20,289 nucleotides of DNA from CAZRIE01 sp964600075 (GTDB lineage Bacteria > Bacteroidota > Bacteroidia > Flavobacteriales > Flavobacteriaceae). Below, piece after piece: positions 1-8,191 of this stretch. The first letter of the stretch is position 1. Each line of letters starts with the position of its first letter. Under the pieces are notes generated by a model. The model was not told the DNA's origin, made no database searches, and worked only from the letters and a program-made list of their open reading frames with translations. A program made the translations under genes and the position numbers. The DNA lies in contig CAZRIE010000074.1 in assembly GCA_964600075.1 (NCBI GenBank), forward strand, positions 1 to 20,289, given 5' to 3'.

Positions 1-25
1 AACTGGCATATCACATTAATTTGTA

Positions 26-70
26 GGGTGCCCGACCCTGATTATTAATTCTTTTGTCCTTTAAAAGGAC
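26..70 (-). other. Leader region with two small hairpins, gene off-window
   Basis: Two perfect inverted repeats lie in the leader of the off-window minus-strand gene: AGGGT-gcccg-ACCCT at 26-40 and GTCCTT-taa-AAGGAC at 56-70. The second sits about at the predicted transcription start, so it could equally be an operator. I could not match the arrangement to a riboswitch class I know (TPP, cobalamin and SAM motifs are absent), and the leader is cut by the window edge. Confidence 0.25.
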
Positions 71-72
71 GG

Positions 73-102
73 CAAAGATACCTCATTTATTGAAATGCAC
101 AA
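73..102 (-). promoter_or_regulatory. Bacteroidetes-type promoter reading off the left edge
   Basis: On the minus strand TATCTTTG (73-80) matches the Bacteroidetes -7 consensus TAnnTTTG. A TTG at 100-102 lies 19 nt upstream, the usual -33 spacing. Transcription would start near position 66 and run left out of the window, so the gene it serves is not seen. The first part of the transcript holds two small inverted repeats, at 56-70 and 26-40. The match is by eye only. Confidence 0.5.
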
Positions 103-169
103 TATAAACATATAAATTGTTTAGGTCAGTAATAGAACAAATGATTTGACAAGAAACAAAATTGGAATT

Positions 170-197
170 CCCCTCTTTTGGAGGGGCGAGGAGAAGC
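170..197 (-). terminator. Post-stop hairpin after the sulfatase gene
   Basis: Directly after the sulfatase TAA (minus strand) is a perfect 6-bp stem with a 5-nt loop, CCCCTC-caaaa-GAGGGG (170-186). No clean U-tract follows, so efficiency as an intrinsic terminator is doubtful. The element resembles the segment directly after the dnaE stop codon (7625-7656): both begin TAAGC and carry a CCTCC...AGAGGG hairpin in the same orientation. It may be a dispersed intergenic repeat rather than a dedicated terminator. Confidence 0.45.
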
Positions 198-1625
198 TTA
201 TTCTCGATCTGCCAATTGATCTTTGCCCCGAACCAATTTTGACTGATGTTGGGTCACTAGCGCATTGATTTGTTCAAGAATTTCAGGATGCTCCGCAGCA
301 ATATCGAATTGTTCTCCCGGGTCTTCACTCAGATTATAGAGAATAGGAGTTGCATGTTCTTCGCGTTCTCCAAATTGCCCATAGACCCCTTGCGTTATGA
401 AATGTGCTTTGTAATCGCCCAATCGTACGGCAAAAAGTTCGGTTCCCCTGTAATAGAACATTTCTTTTCGGGGGCTTTCATTTCCTTCGAACAGGGTGGC
501 ACTCAAATCGACCCCGTCAACAATGCGATCTTTGGGGATTTCTACTCCCGCTAGTTTGCTGAATGTAGTAAACAGATCCATGGTAGAACCCAAATCGGTG
601 ACAACGCCAGGTTGTATTTTACCCGGAGACCAGAAGATACCCGGTTCGCGCATACCGCCTTCCCAGGTACTACCCTTTCCGGCCCTCAAGAGTCCTGCAC
701 TGCCGCCATTGAGTTTGAAAGGAAGCCATGGGCCGTTATCGGAGGTGAAAACAACTATGGTGTTTTCGGCGAGACCTTCTTCTTTCAAAGTCTTCAAAAT
801 TTTTCCAACGCCATTATCGATTTCTTCCAAGACGTCGCCATAAAGACCACGCTTGCTTTTACCTAAGAAGGCCTTCGAGGCAAAAAGGGGAATGTGGGGT
901 AGGTTATGTGCTAAATACACGAAGAAAGGCTTATCCTTATTTTCTTTGATATAAGAAACTGCCTCGTCTGAATACCTGGTGGTAATCGTATTCTGATTTG
1001 CGGGTCGCTCAATGATTTCTGTGTTACGAAAAAGAGGAACATTAAAATGTTCGGTCTTGATACTATCGTTAGGCCGCTTCCAATAGTCCCAATATTCTTC
1101 TCCCGGAAGCTTATCCATATCATTGGAATACGGAATGCCGAAATAGTAATCAAAGCCATTATTTGTCGGGAGATATTGTTCTTTGTGCCCTAAATGCCAT
1201 TTGCCGATGCAGGCCGTGTTGTACCCCACTTTTTTTAACTGCTCTGCCAGTGTTATTTCCTTAGCCGGAAGCCCGTTTTTTGAGTTGGGAAAAAGCACTC
1301 TTGATTTGTTGCTCGCCATACCGCTGCGCACCGGAAGCCTGCCCGTTAACAATGCTGCCCTGCTCGGGGTGCAAACGCTTGCCCCGGCATAAAAATTGGT
1401 CCATTTCTGGCCTTCGTTGGCCATACGGTCTAAATGCGGTGTTGTGATAGTCGGGTGGCCATATACGCCTAAATCTCCATAGCCTAGGTCATCGGCGAAG
1501 ATGATGATGAAATTGAGTTGTTTTTGTTCTTTGTTTTGAGCATTGGCCATAAACGAGGGTAATAGTCCGAAAGTTATGAGTAATGCATAAAAGACCCTCT
1601 TAATTAATTTGATATACGTATTCAC
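198..1625 (-). CDS. Secreted ARSA-like formylglycine sulfatase (S1 family)
   Basis: Exported type I sulfatase that would hydrolyse sulfate esters, probably on an algal polysaccharide or oligosaccharide; the substrate cannot be read from sequence. The 475-residue protein begins with a signal peptide (cleavage likely after residue 29, ANA/Q). Metal ligands Asp45-Asp46 are followed by the signature CTPSRAALLTG, in which Cys85 should become formylglycine and Arg89 supports it. Further active-site residues are Lys142/His144 (GKWHLG), His244, Asp296-Asn297 (SDNG) and Lys317 (GKGSTWEGGMR). Residues 85-170 follow human arylsulfatase A/GALNS closely. The start is GTG at 1625, because the next in-frame Met (26) would remove most of the signal peptide. 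A sulfatase-maturing enzyme must lie elsewhere. It lies 46 nt after the lipoprotein gene on the same strand and may share its transcript. Confidence 0.94.
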   Translation of the reverse strand: MNTYIKLIKRVFYALLITFGLLPSFMANAQNKEQKQLNFIIIFADDLGYGDLGVYGHPTITTPHLDRMANEGQKWTNFYAGASVCTPSRAALLTGRLPVRSGMASNKSRVLFPNSKNGLPAKEITLAEQLKKVGYNTACIGKWHLGHKEQYLPTNNGFDYYFGIPYSNDMDKLPGEEYWDYWKRPNDSIKTEHFNVPLFRNTEIIERPANQNTITTRYSDEAVSYIKENKDKPFFVYLAHNLPHIPLFASKAFLGKSKRGLYGDVLEEIDNGVGKILKTLKEEGLAENTIVVFTSDNGPWLPFKLNGGSAGLLRAGKGSTWEGGMREPGIFWSPGKIQPGVVTDLGSTMDLFTTFSKLAGVEIPKDRIVDGVDLSATLFEGNESPRKEMFYYRGTELFAVRLGDYKAHFITQGVYGQFGEREEHATPILYNLSEDPGEQFDIAAEHPEILEQINALVTQHQSKLVRGKDQLADRE

Positions 1626-1671
1626 TTGTGCTTTGTTTGAATTATTATATAAAGTTGAAATTAACGGGGTA

Positions 1672-2166
1672 CTATTTTTTATTAAATATAATATAGTATG
1701 ATACTACATCTTGGGTAACGTTTTCCGGGGGAGTGCTATAGTGTATAGTCATAGTTCTGCCCTCACTGTTCGAACCTTTAAACTCTATTAAATCTGGGTT
1801 CACAATCAATTCAGAGTTATCTATTTCTCTAAAATGTGCAAATTCGTAATTGCCTTTAGAGATTCTTTTCCAGCGACTGTCTTGTTTTATTTTTTGGTTT
1901 TCTACGCAACTATTATCGAGGGCAGGGTTTCTCATGTAATCAAAATACCAAAGTCTTCCGTCTTCATAAAAATCCATTAGATGGCCTACACATCTATTTT
2001 TATCCCATAGAGCTTCCGATCCATCTTTGAAAATCAAAAATGCCCTAGAACCTTCCCAATTGCCCAATATAAGTCGCTCTTCTGCAGGCAAGGGCACATC
2101 AACATCTTCTTCGTAACATCCTAAGAGTAGTATGCAAGATAGAATTATGAGATAAATGTTCTTCAT
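1672..2166 (-). CDS. Small lipoprotein, possibly lipocalin-like
   Basis: A 164-residue lipoprotein with a short leader and lipobox LLGC (Cys17). The mature N-terminus is acidic (CYEEDVD), which resembles the acidic signal reported to send Bacteroidetes lipoproteins to the cell surface. The body opens with RLILGNWEGSR, like the G-x-W strand of lipocalin-like domains, and continues as predicted beta strands with aromatic residues (LWYFDYM). Two cysteines, in NRCVG and NSCVEN, could form a disulfide. No catalytic motif is visible. The gene starts 26 nt after the HExxH gene, so the two are probably co-transcribed. The lipocalin assignment is inference; the lipoprotein call is firm. Confidence 0.8.
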   Translation of the reverse strand: MKNIYLIILSCILLLGCYEEDVDVPLPAEERLILGNWEGSRAFLIFKDGSEALWDKNRCVGHLMDFYEDGRLWYFDYMRNPALDNSCVENQKIKQDSRWKRISKGNYEFAHFREIDNSELIVNPDLIEFKGSNSEGRTMTIHYSTPPENVTQDVVSYYIIFNKK

Positions 2167-2192
2167 AAAGCCTTTCTCTTGAAACCTATTTA

Positions 2193-3041
2193 TTATTCCG
2201 GTAGTGAATAATAAGCGGCTTCTTTTTCATAAAATCTATCGGCGTAAGGTACATTAAATAAAAGATGCGCACCATGAATTGCCCCTGAAATTAACCCATT
2301 CCAGTCGGTATAAAAAATATCTCCATATTTTTTGCCGAAGAATTTCGTCTCGTTCAACGGTTTCGAAATGTTAATAAAAAAAGCGTTCGACCCCATAAGC
2401 CCTTCGTACTGATAGCTGTGAATAATTTCATGCGCAATCGTATTTTTTCTAAACTCATATAAGGTCTTGCTCAACATGATATGGTTGGCAAAAGTCACAC
2501 CGCGAAATTCATCAGAGATATCATTAGACACAAAAAAGAACTGTCCTGTGTAAAGGGTTCTTCTTGCATCAAACCTTCCTTGGGTGAAGCCGTAGGCGGC
2601 ACTCACCAATGAATAGGGTAATAAACGGATTTTAAGATTTTTCTCCGCCTTAATATCATATTGAAAATGTACAAAACCTATGTTCATATAGTAGCGTTCC
2701 CAAAGGTTCACGTTCGAGGCAGCATTCAGAATGACGGAGTTGCCCGCCGAGTTGATGATCTTTGAAGGCCAAACATAAGCGTAGTTCCCAGTATCGGCAA
2801 ATTTACGTACCATGCGCTTGCTTTCAAATACGATATAACCTCCTAGGGCGCCTTGCCCTATTCCTTTTAACAAGACATGACCTAAGTTTTGATCTTGTTT
2901 TTTGTTGATTAAAGCTCCTAGCCCTCCTATTAGGGCACCCGTTGCGATGTTGTAAAAAGCTGCCTGACGATTGTTGTTTTGGCCGTTTACTGTAATCGAA
3001 AAAAAAATTGCGACACAAATGCTTTTTTGGAATAAGTTCAT
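2193..3041 (-). CDS. Secreted HExxH protein of unknown function
   Basis: Not recognised as a named family. The 282-residue protein has an N-terminal signal peptide (about residues 1-20, VNG/QNNN). Two glycine-rich stretches follow (34-43 and 60-68), like small helical packing or hairpin segments. Next is a long middle region rich in aromatic residues and alternating polar/hydrophobic strands. Residues 202-213 read IAHEIIHSYQYE, a zincin-type HExxH motif (His204, Glu205, His208). A downstream acidic motif, YEKEAAYY (271-278), could supply a third ligand, as in gluzincins with an E-x-x-A helix. It may be a membrane-associated metallopeptidase, or a structural protein with a degenerate zincin. 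It is the first gene of the minus-strand group running to 1672 and diverges from dnaE across a 197-nt gap. Confidence 0.75.
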   Translation of the reverse strand: MNLFQKSICVAIFFSITVNGQNNNRQAAFYNIATGALIGGLGALINKKQDQNLGHVLLKGIGQGALGGYIVFESKRMVRKFADTGNYAYVWPSKIINSAGNSVILNAASNVNLWERYYMNIGFVHFQYDIKAEKNLKIRLLPYSLVSAAYGFTQGRFDARRTLYTGQFFFVSNDISDEFRGVTFANHIMLSKTLYEFRKNTIAHEIIHSYQYEGLMGSNAFFINISKPLNETKFFGKKYGDIFYTDWNGLISGAIHGAHLLFNVPYADRFYEKEAAYYSLPE

Positions 3042-3096
3042 TTGTTATAGCCTTTTATTTAGATTAACTAAGATAGTACTATAACCGACTATTCCT

Positions 3097-3114
3097 ATTC
3101 TGGACTTTCAGAAT
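3097..3114. repeat. 6-bp inverted repeat in the divergent intergenic region
   Basis: ATTCTG-gacttt-CAGAAT lies between the HExxH gene and dnaE. It resembles a worn copy of the dispersed repeats I associate with flavobacterial intergenic regions. It could also be an operator. No convincing TAnnTTTG promoter was found for either divergent gene in this gap. Confidence 0.25.
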
Positions 3115-3203
3115 GGCACCTAGAATGAAGTTAATAACTACTAACAATTCCCTTTTTTCAAACTACCTCTTTTATGTATTTTTAACGGTACTTATTTAAG
3201 CAG

Positions 3204-3229
3204 TTTTTGACTGCGCTCGAACAGACAGA
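3204..3229 (+). repeat. Possible dispersed intergenic repeat before dnaE
   Basis: The motif TTTTGACTGCGCTCGAAC followed by AGACAG sits 10 nt before the dnaE start. It resembles a short sequence I recall as scattered through intergenic regions of flavobacterial genomes (GACTGCGCTC...ACAGACA). The window holds only one copy, so the repeat status is from memory and unverified. Confidence 0.3.
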
Positions 3230-3238
3230 ATAAATTCT

Positions 3239-6200
3239 ATGTACCTAATCTTCGACACCGAAACCACCGGACTTCCCAAACGTTGGAATGCCCCAATTAC
3301 AGATACCGATAACTGGCCGCGCTGTATTCAGATTGCATGGCAGTTGCATGATGCGATGGGGAACCTAGTCGAGCATCAAGATTATCTGGTACAGCCCGAT
3401 GGGTTCAATATACCCTATGATGCCGAGCAGATACATGGTATTTCAACCGAATTGGCGGTACAAAAGGGTATCCCTTTGGCAGATGTTCTTGAAAAGTTCA
3501 ATGCCGCCATGGCGAAAACTAAATTCATTGTCGGTCAGAACGTTGCATTTGACTTGAATATAATGGGGGCGGAGTTTCACCGACTGGAATTGGAAAATCC
3601 GTTACAGGAATTGCCTGTATTGGATACATGTACCGAAGAAACTGCTTCTCTTTGCCAAATTCCCGGAGGTCGTGGTGGAAAATTCAAGCTTCCTACCTTG
3701 ACTGAACTTCACGAGTATCTTTTTAAGGCACCTTTTGCCGAGGCCCATAATGCGACCGCTGATGTAGAGGCGACCACACGTTGCTTTATGGAATTGATAC
3801 GGAGGAAACATTACCCAGCAGAAAAACTAGACGCTCAGCCCGACTACTTTCAAAATTTTACCGAAGCGAATCCACGGGAAATCGCACTAATCGGTTTAAA
3901 TCATATCAATCTTAAAAAAGCATCAAAAAAGATTGCTGATGCACTTTGGGAGAAGGATACGGGTGGAGTTTCCCAAGAAGAAATCAAGGAAAACATCAAA
4001 ACCTTGGAAGATGCACAGTTCATGCATCTGCATAACCATTCCCAATTTTCTGTCCTGCAGTCTACTATTAACGTAAAGAATCTGGTCAAATCTGCTGCCG
4101 ATAACCAAATGTCTGCCGTTGCGATTACCGACCATGCGAATATGATGGGTGCCTTCCATTTTGTAAAGGAGGTAAAAGCGCATAATGCGGAAGTAAAAAA
4201 GCGGAATGCAGAGGCCGAGGAGAATAATGAGGTCTCTCTAGAACATGAAATTATCCCAATCCTCGGCTGTGAATTTTTTGTCTGCGAAGACCACACCAAC
4301 AAAAGCGTAAAAGATAACGGCTATCAGATCGTGCTGTTGGCGAAGAATAAAAAGGGCTATCATAACTTGGCCAAAATGTCTTCTATAGCTTATACCGATG
4401 GATTTTATTATGTACCGCGAATCGATAAGAAAATTATTCAACAATACAAAGAAGATATTGTCGTCCTGACCGGAAATTTGTATGGTGAAGTCCCTGGAAA
4501 AGTGTTGAACGTTGGTGAAAATCAAGCTGAAGAGGCATTGATGTGGTGGAAAGAACAGTTTGGTGACGACCTCTATATCGAGATAATGCGGCACGGACAA
4601 GAAGACGAAGACCGTGTCAACCAAGTACTGTTGCAATTCTCCCAGAAGCATAAGGTGAAATTAGTAGCCTCCAACAACACCTATTATTGCGCCAAAGAAG
4701 ATGCTGATGCACACGATATTCTACTCTGTGTAAAGGATGGTGAAAAACAGGCTACCCCAATCGGTCGAGGTCGTGGGTACCGATACGGGCTTCCCAATCA
4801 AGAATATTATTTTAAGTCTCAAGACGAGATGAAAGAATTGTTTAAAGATGTGCCCCAGGCCATTTTGAACGTTCAGGAAATCGTCGACAAGATTGAATCC
4901 TTTGAACTAGCTCGTGATGTGCTCTTGCCAAAATTTGATATTCCGTCAGAATTTAAGATTGCCGAAGATGAGGGCGATGGTGGTAAACGGGGCGAAAATG
5001 TGTATCTACGGCATATTACGTATGAAGGCGCCAAAAAACGCTACGACGAAATCACCCCGGAAATCGAAGAGCGTATCGATTTTGAGTTAAAGACCATTGA
5101 GAATTCTGGGTATCCCGGTTACTTTTTAATTGTTGAGGATTTTATCCGCGAAGCTCGAAATATGGATGTTTCCGTGGGACCGGGTAGGGGTTCAGCTGCT
5201 GGATCTGTGGTTGCCTATTGTCTAAAGATTACCAATATAGACCCACTGAAGTACGACTTGCTTTTTGAGCGGTTCTTGAATCCGGATCGGGTCTCGATGC
5301 CGGATATCGATATCGATTTTGATGATGAGGGCAGGGGTAGAGTAATGGATTATGTAATCAATAAATATGGTTCCAATCAAGTGGCACAGATTATTACCTA
5401 CGGAACGATGGCCGCCAAATCGTCGATTCGCGATACGGCCCGGGTATTAGATCTGCCACTGAACGATGCTGATCGTATCGCCAAGTTGATTCCGACGATG
5501 TCGAAACTGAGCAAAATATTCGATGTTCCCGAAGCGGAGTTGAAAAAGAAGTTCCGTTCCGACGATTTGGAAAAAGTGAATGAACTTTTGAATATTTCCG
5601 AAGGCGATGATTTAGAAGCCCAGACCTTAAAAATGGCGCGTGTGCTCGAAGGCTCACTTCGTAATACAGGCATACATGCCTGTGGTGTAATCATTACACC
5701 CGATGACATCACAAATTTCGTTCCTGTTGCGACGGCCAAAGATTCTGACCTGTACGTTACGCAATTCGATAACTCCGTTGTAGAAAGTGCCGGTCTTTTG
5801 AAAATGGATTTCTTGGGATTAAAAACCTTGACCTTAATTAAGGATACCGTAAAAATCGTAAAGGCCAAGCACGGTATCGAATTGGTGCCCGATGATTTTC
5901 CGTTGGATGATGAAAAAACGTATGAACTTTTTAAGAGAGGAGATACAGTAGGTATTTTTCAATATGAATCCCCCGGGATGCAAAAGCATATGAAAGATCT
6001 GAAACCTTCCGTTTTTGATGATCTCATTGCGATGAACGCCTTGTATCGCCCCGGGCCAATGGAATATATTCCGGACTTTATCCAGCGTAAAAACGGAATG
6101 GCAGAAATCAAATACGACCTGCCTGATATGGAGGAGTACTTGAAAGAAACGTACGGAATTACGGTCTACCAAGAACAGGTGATGTTGCTTTCCCAAAAAT

Positions 6201-7624
6201 TAGCGGGATTCTCCAAAGGTGATGCGGATGTACTGCGTAAGGCGATGGGCAAGAAGATTTTTGCGGTACTGCAAAAAATGAAACCGCAGTTTTTGGAGGG
6301 TGGAGAAGCCAATGGGCATCCTACCGAAACCTTAGAGAAAATCTGGAAAGATTGGGAAGCGTTCGCCGCTTATGCCTTCAACAAAAGTCACTCTACCTGT
6401 TATGCCTACATCGCCTATCAGACAGCCTATCTAAAAGCCCACTATCCTGCTGAATATATGGCAGCTGTCTTGAGCAATAATATGAACGACATCAAGCAGG
6501 TCACCTTTTTTATGGAGGAATGTAAACGTATGGGGCTTGAAGTTCTAGGGCCTGATGTTAATGAATCGTACTACAAGTTTGCCGTAAATGCAGTTGGGGC
6601 GGTGCGTTTTGGTATGGGCGCCATCAAAGGTGTAGGCCGCTCGGCTGTGGAGACCATTGTTGAGAACAGAAAAAAAGAAGGCAATTTTAAATCGGTCTTC
6701 GATATGGCCAAACGCATCGATTTACGTGCGGCCAATAAAAGATCCTTTGAAAACCTTGCCGTTGCAGGTGGTTTCGATTCGTTTGGCGCCGCACACCGCG
6801 CGCAATATTTTCATGATGAAGGCGATGGCATAACATTTTTGGAAAAAGTAAATAAATATGGAGCTAAATTTCAGGAGAACGAAAATTCTTCCCAAGTAAG
6901 TCTATTCGGCGATGCAAGTGAAGTGCAGATTCCTGAACCTGTTGTTCCCCCTTGTGAAGAATGGGGTACGATGGAAAAACTCCGTCGTGAAAAAGAAGTG
7001 GTTGGTATTTATATTTCCGGACATCCGCTCGATGATTTCAAGACTGAAATCAATGCCTTCTGTAATGCTAGTGTTTCTTTTGCCAACGAATTGGGCAACT
7101 ATGTCAACCGCGAACTGGCGTTAGCTGGGGTTATCACCGATGTTCAGCACCGAACTGCCAAAAATGGTAAAGGCTGGGCGGCCTTTACGATGGAAGATTA
7201 TACCGAATCGTACGAGTTTCGGATTTTTGGGGAGGAATATTTAAAGTTCCGCCATTTTTTGATGATCAATTCTTTCGCTTATGTCAAGGTATTCGTTCGT
7301 GAAGGATGGGTCAATCGAGATACTGGCAAAAAAGGCGATCCTAGAATGCAGTTCAATAGCTTTATGTTATTGCAGGATGTTATGGAGACCTACGCCAAAA
7401 AACTCACTATTAAACTGAACATCGACGAGTTAAGAGAAGAGAACATCAATCAATTGAAAGATACGTTGGTTTCCCACAAAGGCAATCACCTCTTGAACTT
7501 TGTTATCTATGAAATGGAGGAGGAGATAAAGGTCAATTTGTCAAGCAGGAAGCAAAAAGTACAGATTTCGAGCGAGCTTTTGGCTACTTTGGAAGAGAGC
7601 GAAGTACATTATAAGTTGAATTAA
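3239..7624 (+). CDS. dnaE: DNA polymerase III alpha with fused N-terminal proofreading exonuclease
   Basis: Replicative polymerase subunit of 1461 residues, about 300 longer than E. coli DnaE. The extra part is a DnaQ-type DEDDh exonuclease at residues 1-190: Asp6/Glu8 (FDTETTG), Asp105 (AFDLN), His170 and Asp175 (AHNATADVEA). A PHP domain starts at 262 (HLHNHSQFS; TDH at 297-299). The palm has GPGRGSAAGS at 648 and the catalytic Asp motif PDIDIDF at 688-694; the third Asp is Asp857 (MDFLGL). A helix-hairpin-helix lies at about 1125-1143, a clamp-binding motif QVSLF at 1219-1223, and an OB fold at about 1293-1380. The order exonuclease-PHP-palm differs from PolC, where the exonuclease is inserted within PHP. 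Start is ATG at 3239, so FDTET sits near the terminus as in DnaQ. Confidence 0.97.
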   Translation: MYLIFDTETTGLPKRWNAPITDTDNWPRCIQIAWQLHDAMGNLVEHQDYLVQPDGFNIPYDAEQIHGISTELAVQKGIPLADVLEKFNAAMAKTKFIVGQNVAFDLNIMGAEFHRLELENPLQELPVLDTCTEETASLCQIPGGRGGKFKLPTLTELHEYLFKAPFAEAHNATADVEATTRCFMELIRRKHYPAEKLDAQPDYFQNFTEANPREIALIGLNHINLKKASKKIADALWEKDTGGVSQEEIKENIKTLEDAQFMHLHNHSQFSVLQSTINVKNLVKSAADNQMSAVAITDHANMMGAFHFVKEVKAHNAEVKKRNAEAEENNEVSLEHEIIPILGCEFFVCEDHTNKSVKDNGYQIVLLAKNKKGYHNLAKMSSIAYTDGFYYVPRIDKKIIQQYKEDIVVLTGNLYGEVPGKVLNVGENQAEEALMWWKEQFGDDLYIEIMRHGQEDEDRVNQVLLQFSQKHKVKLVASNNTYYCAKEDADAHDILLCVKDGEKQATPIGRGRGYRYGLPNQEYYFKSQDEMKELFKDVPQAILNVQEIVDKIESFELARDVLLPKFDIPSEFKIAEDEGDGGKRGENVYLRHITYEGAKKRYDEITPEIEERIDFELKTIENSGYPGYFLIVEDFIREARNMDVSVGPGRGSAAGSVVAYCLKITNIDPLKYDLLFERFLNPDRVSMPDIDIDFDDEGRGRVMDYVINKYGSNQVAQIITYGTMAAKSSIRDTARVLDLPLNDADRIAKLIPTMSKLSKIFDVPEAELKKKFRSDDLEKVNELLNISEGDDLEAQTLKMARVLEGSLRNTGIHACGVIITPDDITNFVPVATAKDSDLYVTQFDNSVVESAGLLKMDFLGLKTLTLIKDTVKIVKAKHGIELVPDDFPLDDEKTYELFKRGDTVGIFQYESPGMQKHMKDLKPSVFDDLIAMNALYRPGPMEYIPDFIQRKNGMAEIKYDLPDMEEYLKETYGITVYQEQVMLLSQKLAGFSKGDADVLRKAMGKKIFAVLQKMKPQFLEGGEANGHPTETLEKIWKDWEAFAAYAFNKSHSTCYAYIAYQTAYLKAHYPAEYMAAVLSNNMNDIKQVTFFMEECKRMGLEVLGPDVNESYYKFAVNAVGAVRFGMGAIKGVGRSAVETIVENRKKEGNFKSVFDMAKRIDLRAANKRSFENLAVAGGFDSFGAAHRAQYFHDEGDGITFLEKVNKYGAKFQENENSSQVSLFGDASEVQIPEPVVPPCEEWGTMEKLRREKEVVGIYISGHPLDDFKTEINAFCNASVSFANELGNYVNRELALAGVITDVQHRTAKNGKGWAAFTMEDYTESYEFRIFGEEYLKFRHFLMINSFAYVKVFVREGWVNRDTGKKGDPRMQFNSFMLLQDVMETYAKKLTIKLNIDELREENINQLKDTLVSHKGNHLLNFVIYEMEEEIKVNLSSRKQKVQISSELLATLEESEVHYKLN

Positions 7625-7656
7625 GCCCCCTTTCTAACCCTCCCCAGAAGAGGGAT
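7625..7656 (+). repeat. Post-stop hairpin repeat after dnaE
   Basis: Directly after the dnaE TAA comes a C-rich segment with a 5-bp stem, CCCTC-cccagaa-GAGGG (7638-7654). In layout and sequence it resembles the element after the sulfatase stop (170-197). There is no U-tract, so termination is uncertain. Confidence 0.4.
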
Positions 7657-7781
7657 GGAACTTTTAAATTCATGCGTATTCTGCCTATGGCGAATCAACT
7701 CTCAAGGACGCATAAATTCCTGTGATACTGCCATAGTCAAAACGAATCTAAATGGAGTAAGAAAAGAGCCGAATATTTGAC

Positions 7782-7789
7782 TAAATTTG
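7782..7789 (+). promoter_or_regulatory. -7 element of the trxA promoter
   Basis: TAAATTTG is an exact match to the Bacteroidetes -7 consensus TAnnTTTG and ends 23 nt before the trxA start. No TTG was seen at the ideal -33 spacing, so the call rests on the -7 box and its position. It would give trxA a transcript separate from dnaE. Confidence 0.5.
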
Positions 7790-7812
7790 CGTAATCCAAT
7801 AAAATAAATAAA

Positions 7813-8130
7813 ATGGCATTAGAAATAACAGACGCAACTTTTGATGAAGTGGTCTTAAAAAGTGATAAACCCGTTGTAGTAGATTTTTGGGCGGCATGGT
7901 GCGGCCCTTGTAGAATGGTCGGTCCTATAATTGATGAGGTCAGCAACGAATACGAAGGCAAGGCCGTCGTCGGCAAAGTTGATGTAGATGCAAACCAAGA
8001 ATTCGCGGCCAAATACGGGGTTCGAAATATACCTACTGTTTTGGTTTTCAAAGGTGGTGAAATCGTAAATAGACAAGTCGGTGTTTCCCCTAAGAAGGTG
8101 TATACCGATGCAATCGATGCGGCATTGTAA
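7813..8130 (+). CDS. trxA: Thioredoxin
   Basis: Cytoplasmic thiol-disulfide oxidoreductase of 105 residues, the standard length for a single thioredoxin fold with no signal peptide. The redox motif WCGPC lies at 29-33, preceded by VVVDFWAAW. The buried Asp is Asp24 (VDFW), and cis-Pro74 (RNIPT) faces the active site. The C-terminal half keeps the family pattern FKGGEIVNRQVG. It would reduce ribonucleotide reductase, peroxiredoxins and other clients, recharged by thioredoxin reductase encoded elsewhere. It follows dnaE by 188 nt, has its own -7 box, and is closed by a strong terminator at 8151-8180. Confidence 0.97.
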   Translation: MALEITDATFDEVVLKSDKPVVVDFWAAWCGPCRMVGPIIDEVSNEYEGKAVVGKVDVDANQEFAAKYGVRNIPTVLVFKGGEIVNRQVGVSPKKVYTDAIDAAL

Positions 8131-8150
8131 AAAGAAAATTTAAGTGTTTG

Positions 8151-8180
8151 AAAAGGTTCGGCCAACGCCGAACCTTTTTT
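8151..8180 (+). terminator. Strong intrinsic terminator of trxA, probably bidirectional
   Basis: Perfect 12-bp stem AAAAGGTTCGGC / GCCGAACCTTTT with a CAAC tetraloop, running into six T residues. On the minus strand the stem ends in four T, so it can also stop transcription of the convergent gene that ends at 8192. Confidence 0.95.
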
Positions 8181-8191
8181 ATGCCGTCAAG

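Noticed and set aside
3901..4651. Overlapping minus-strand open frames opposite the PHP region of dnaE
   Set aside because: Shadows of the dnaE codon pattern, with no leader, motif or promoter of their own.
5398..5868. 156-codon open frame on the minus strand inside dnaE
   Set aside because: It lies opposite the conserved palm region of dnaE; its product is low in recognisable structure, and the dnaE frame explains the sequence.
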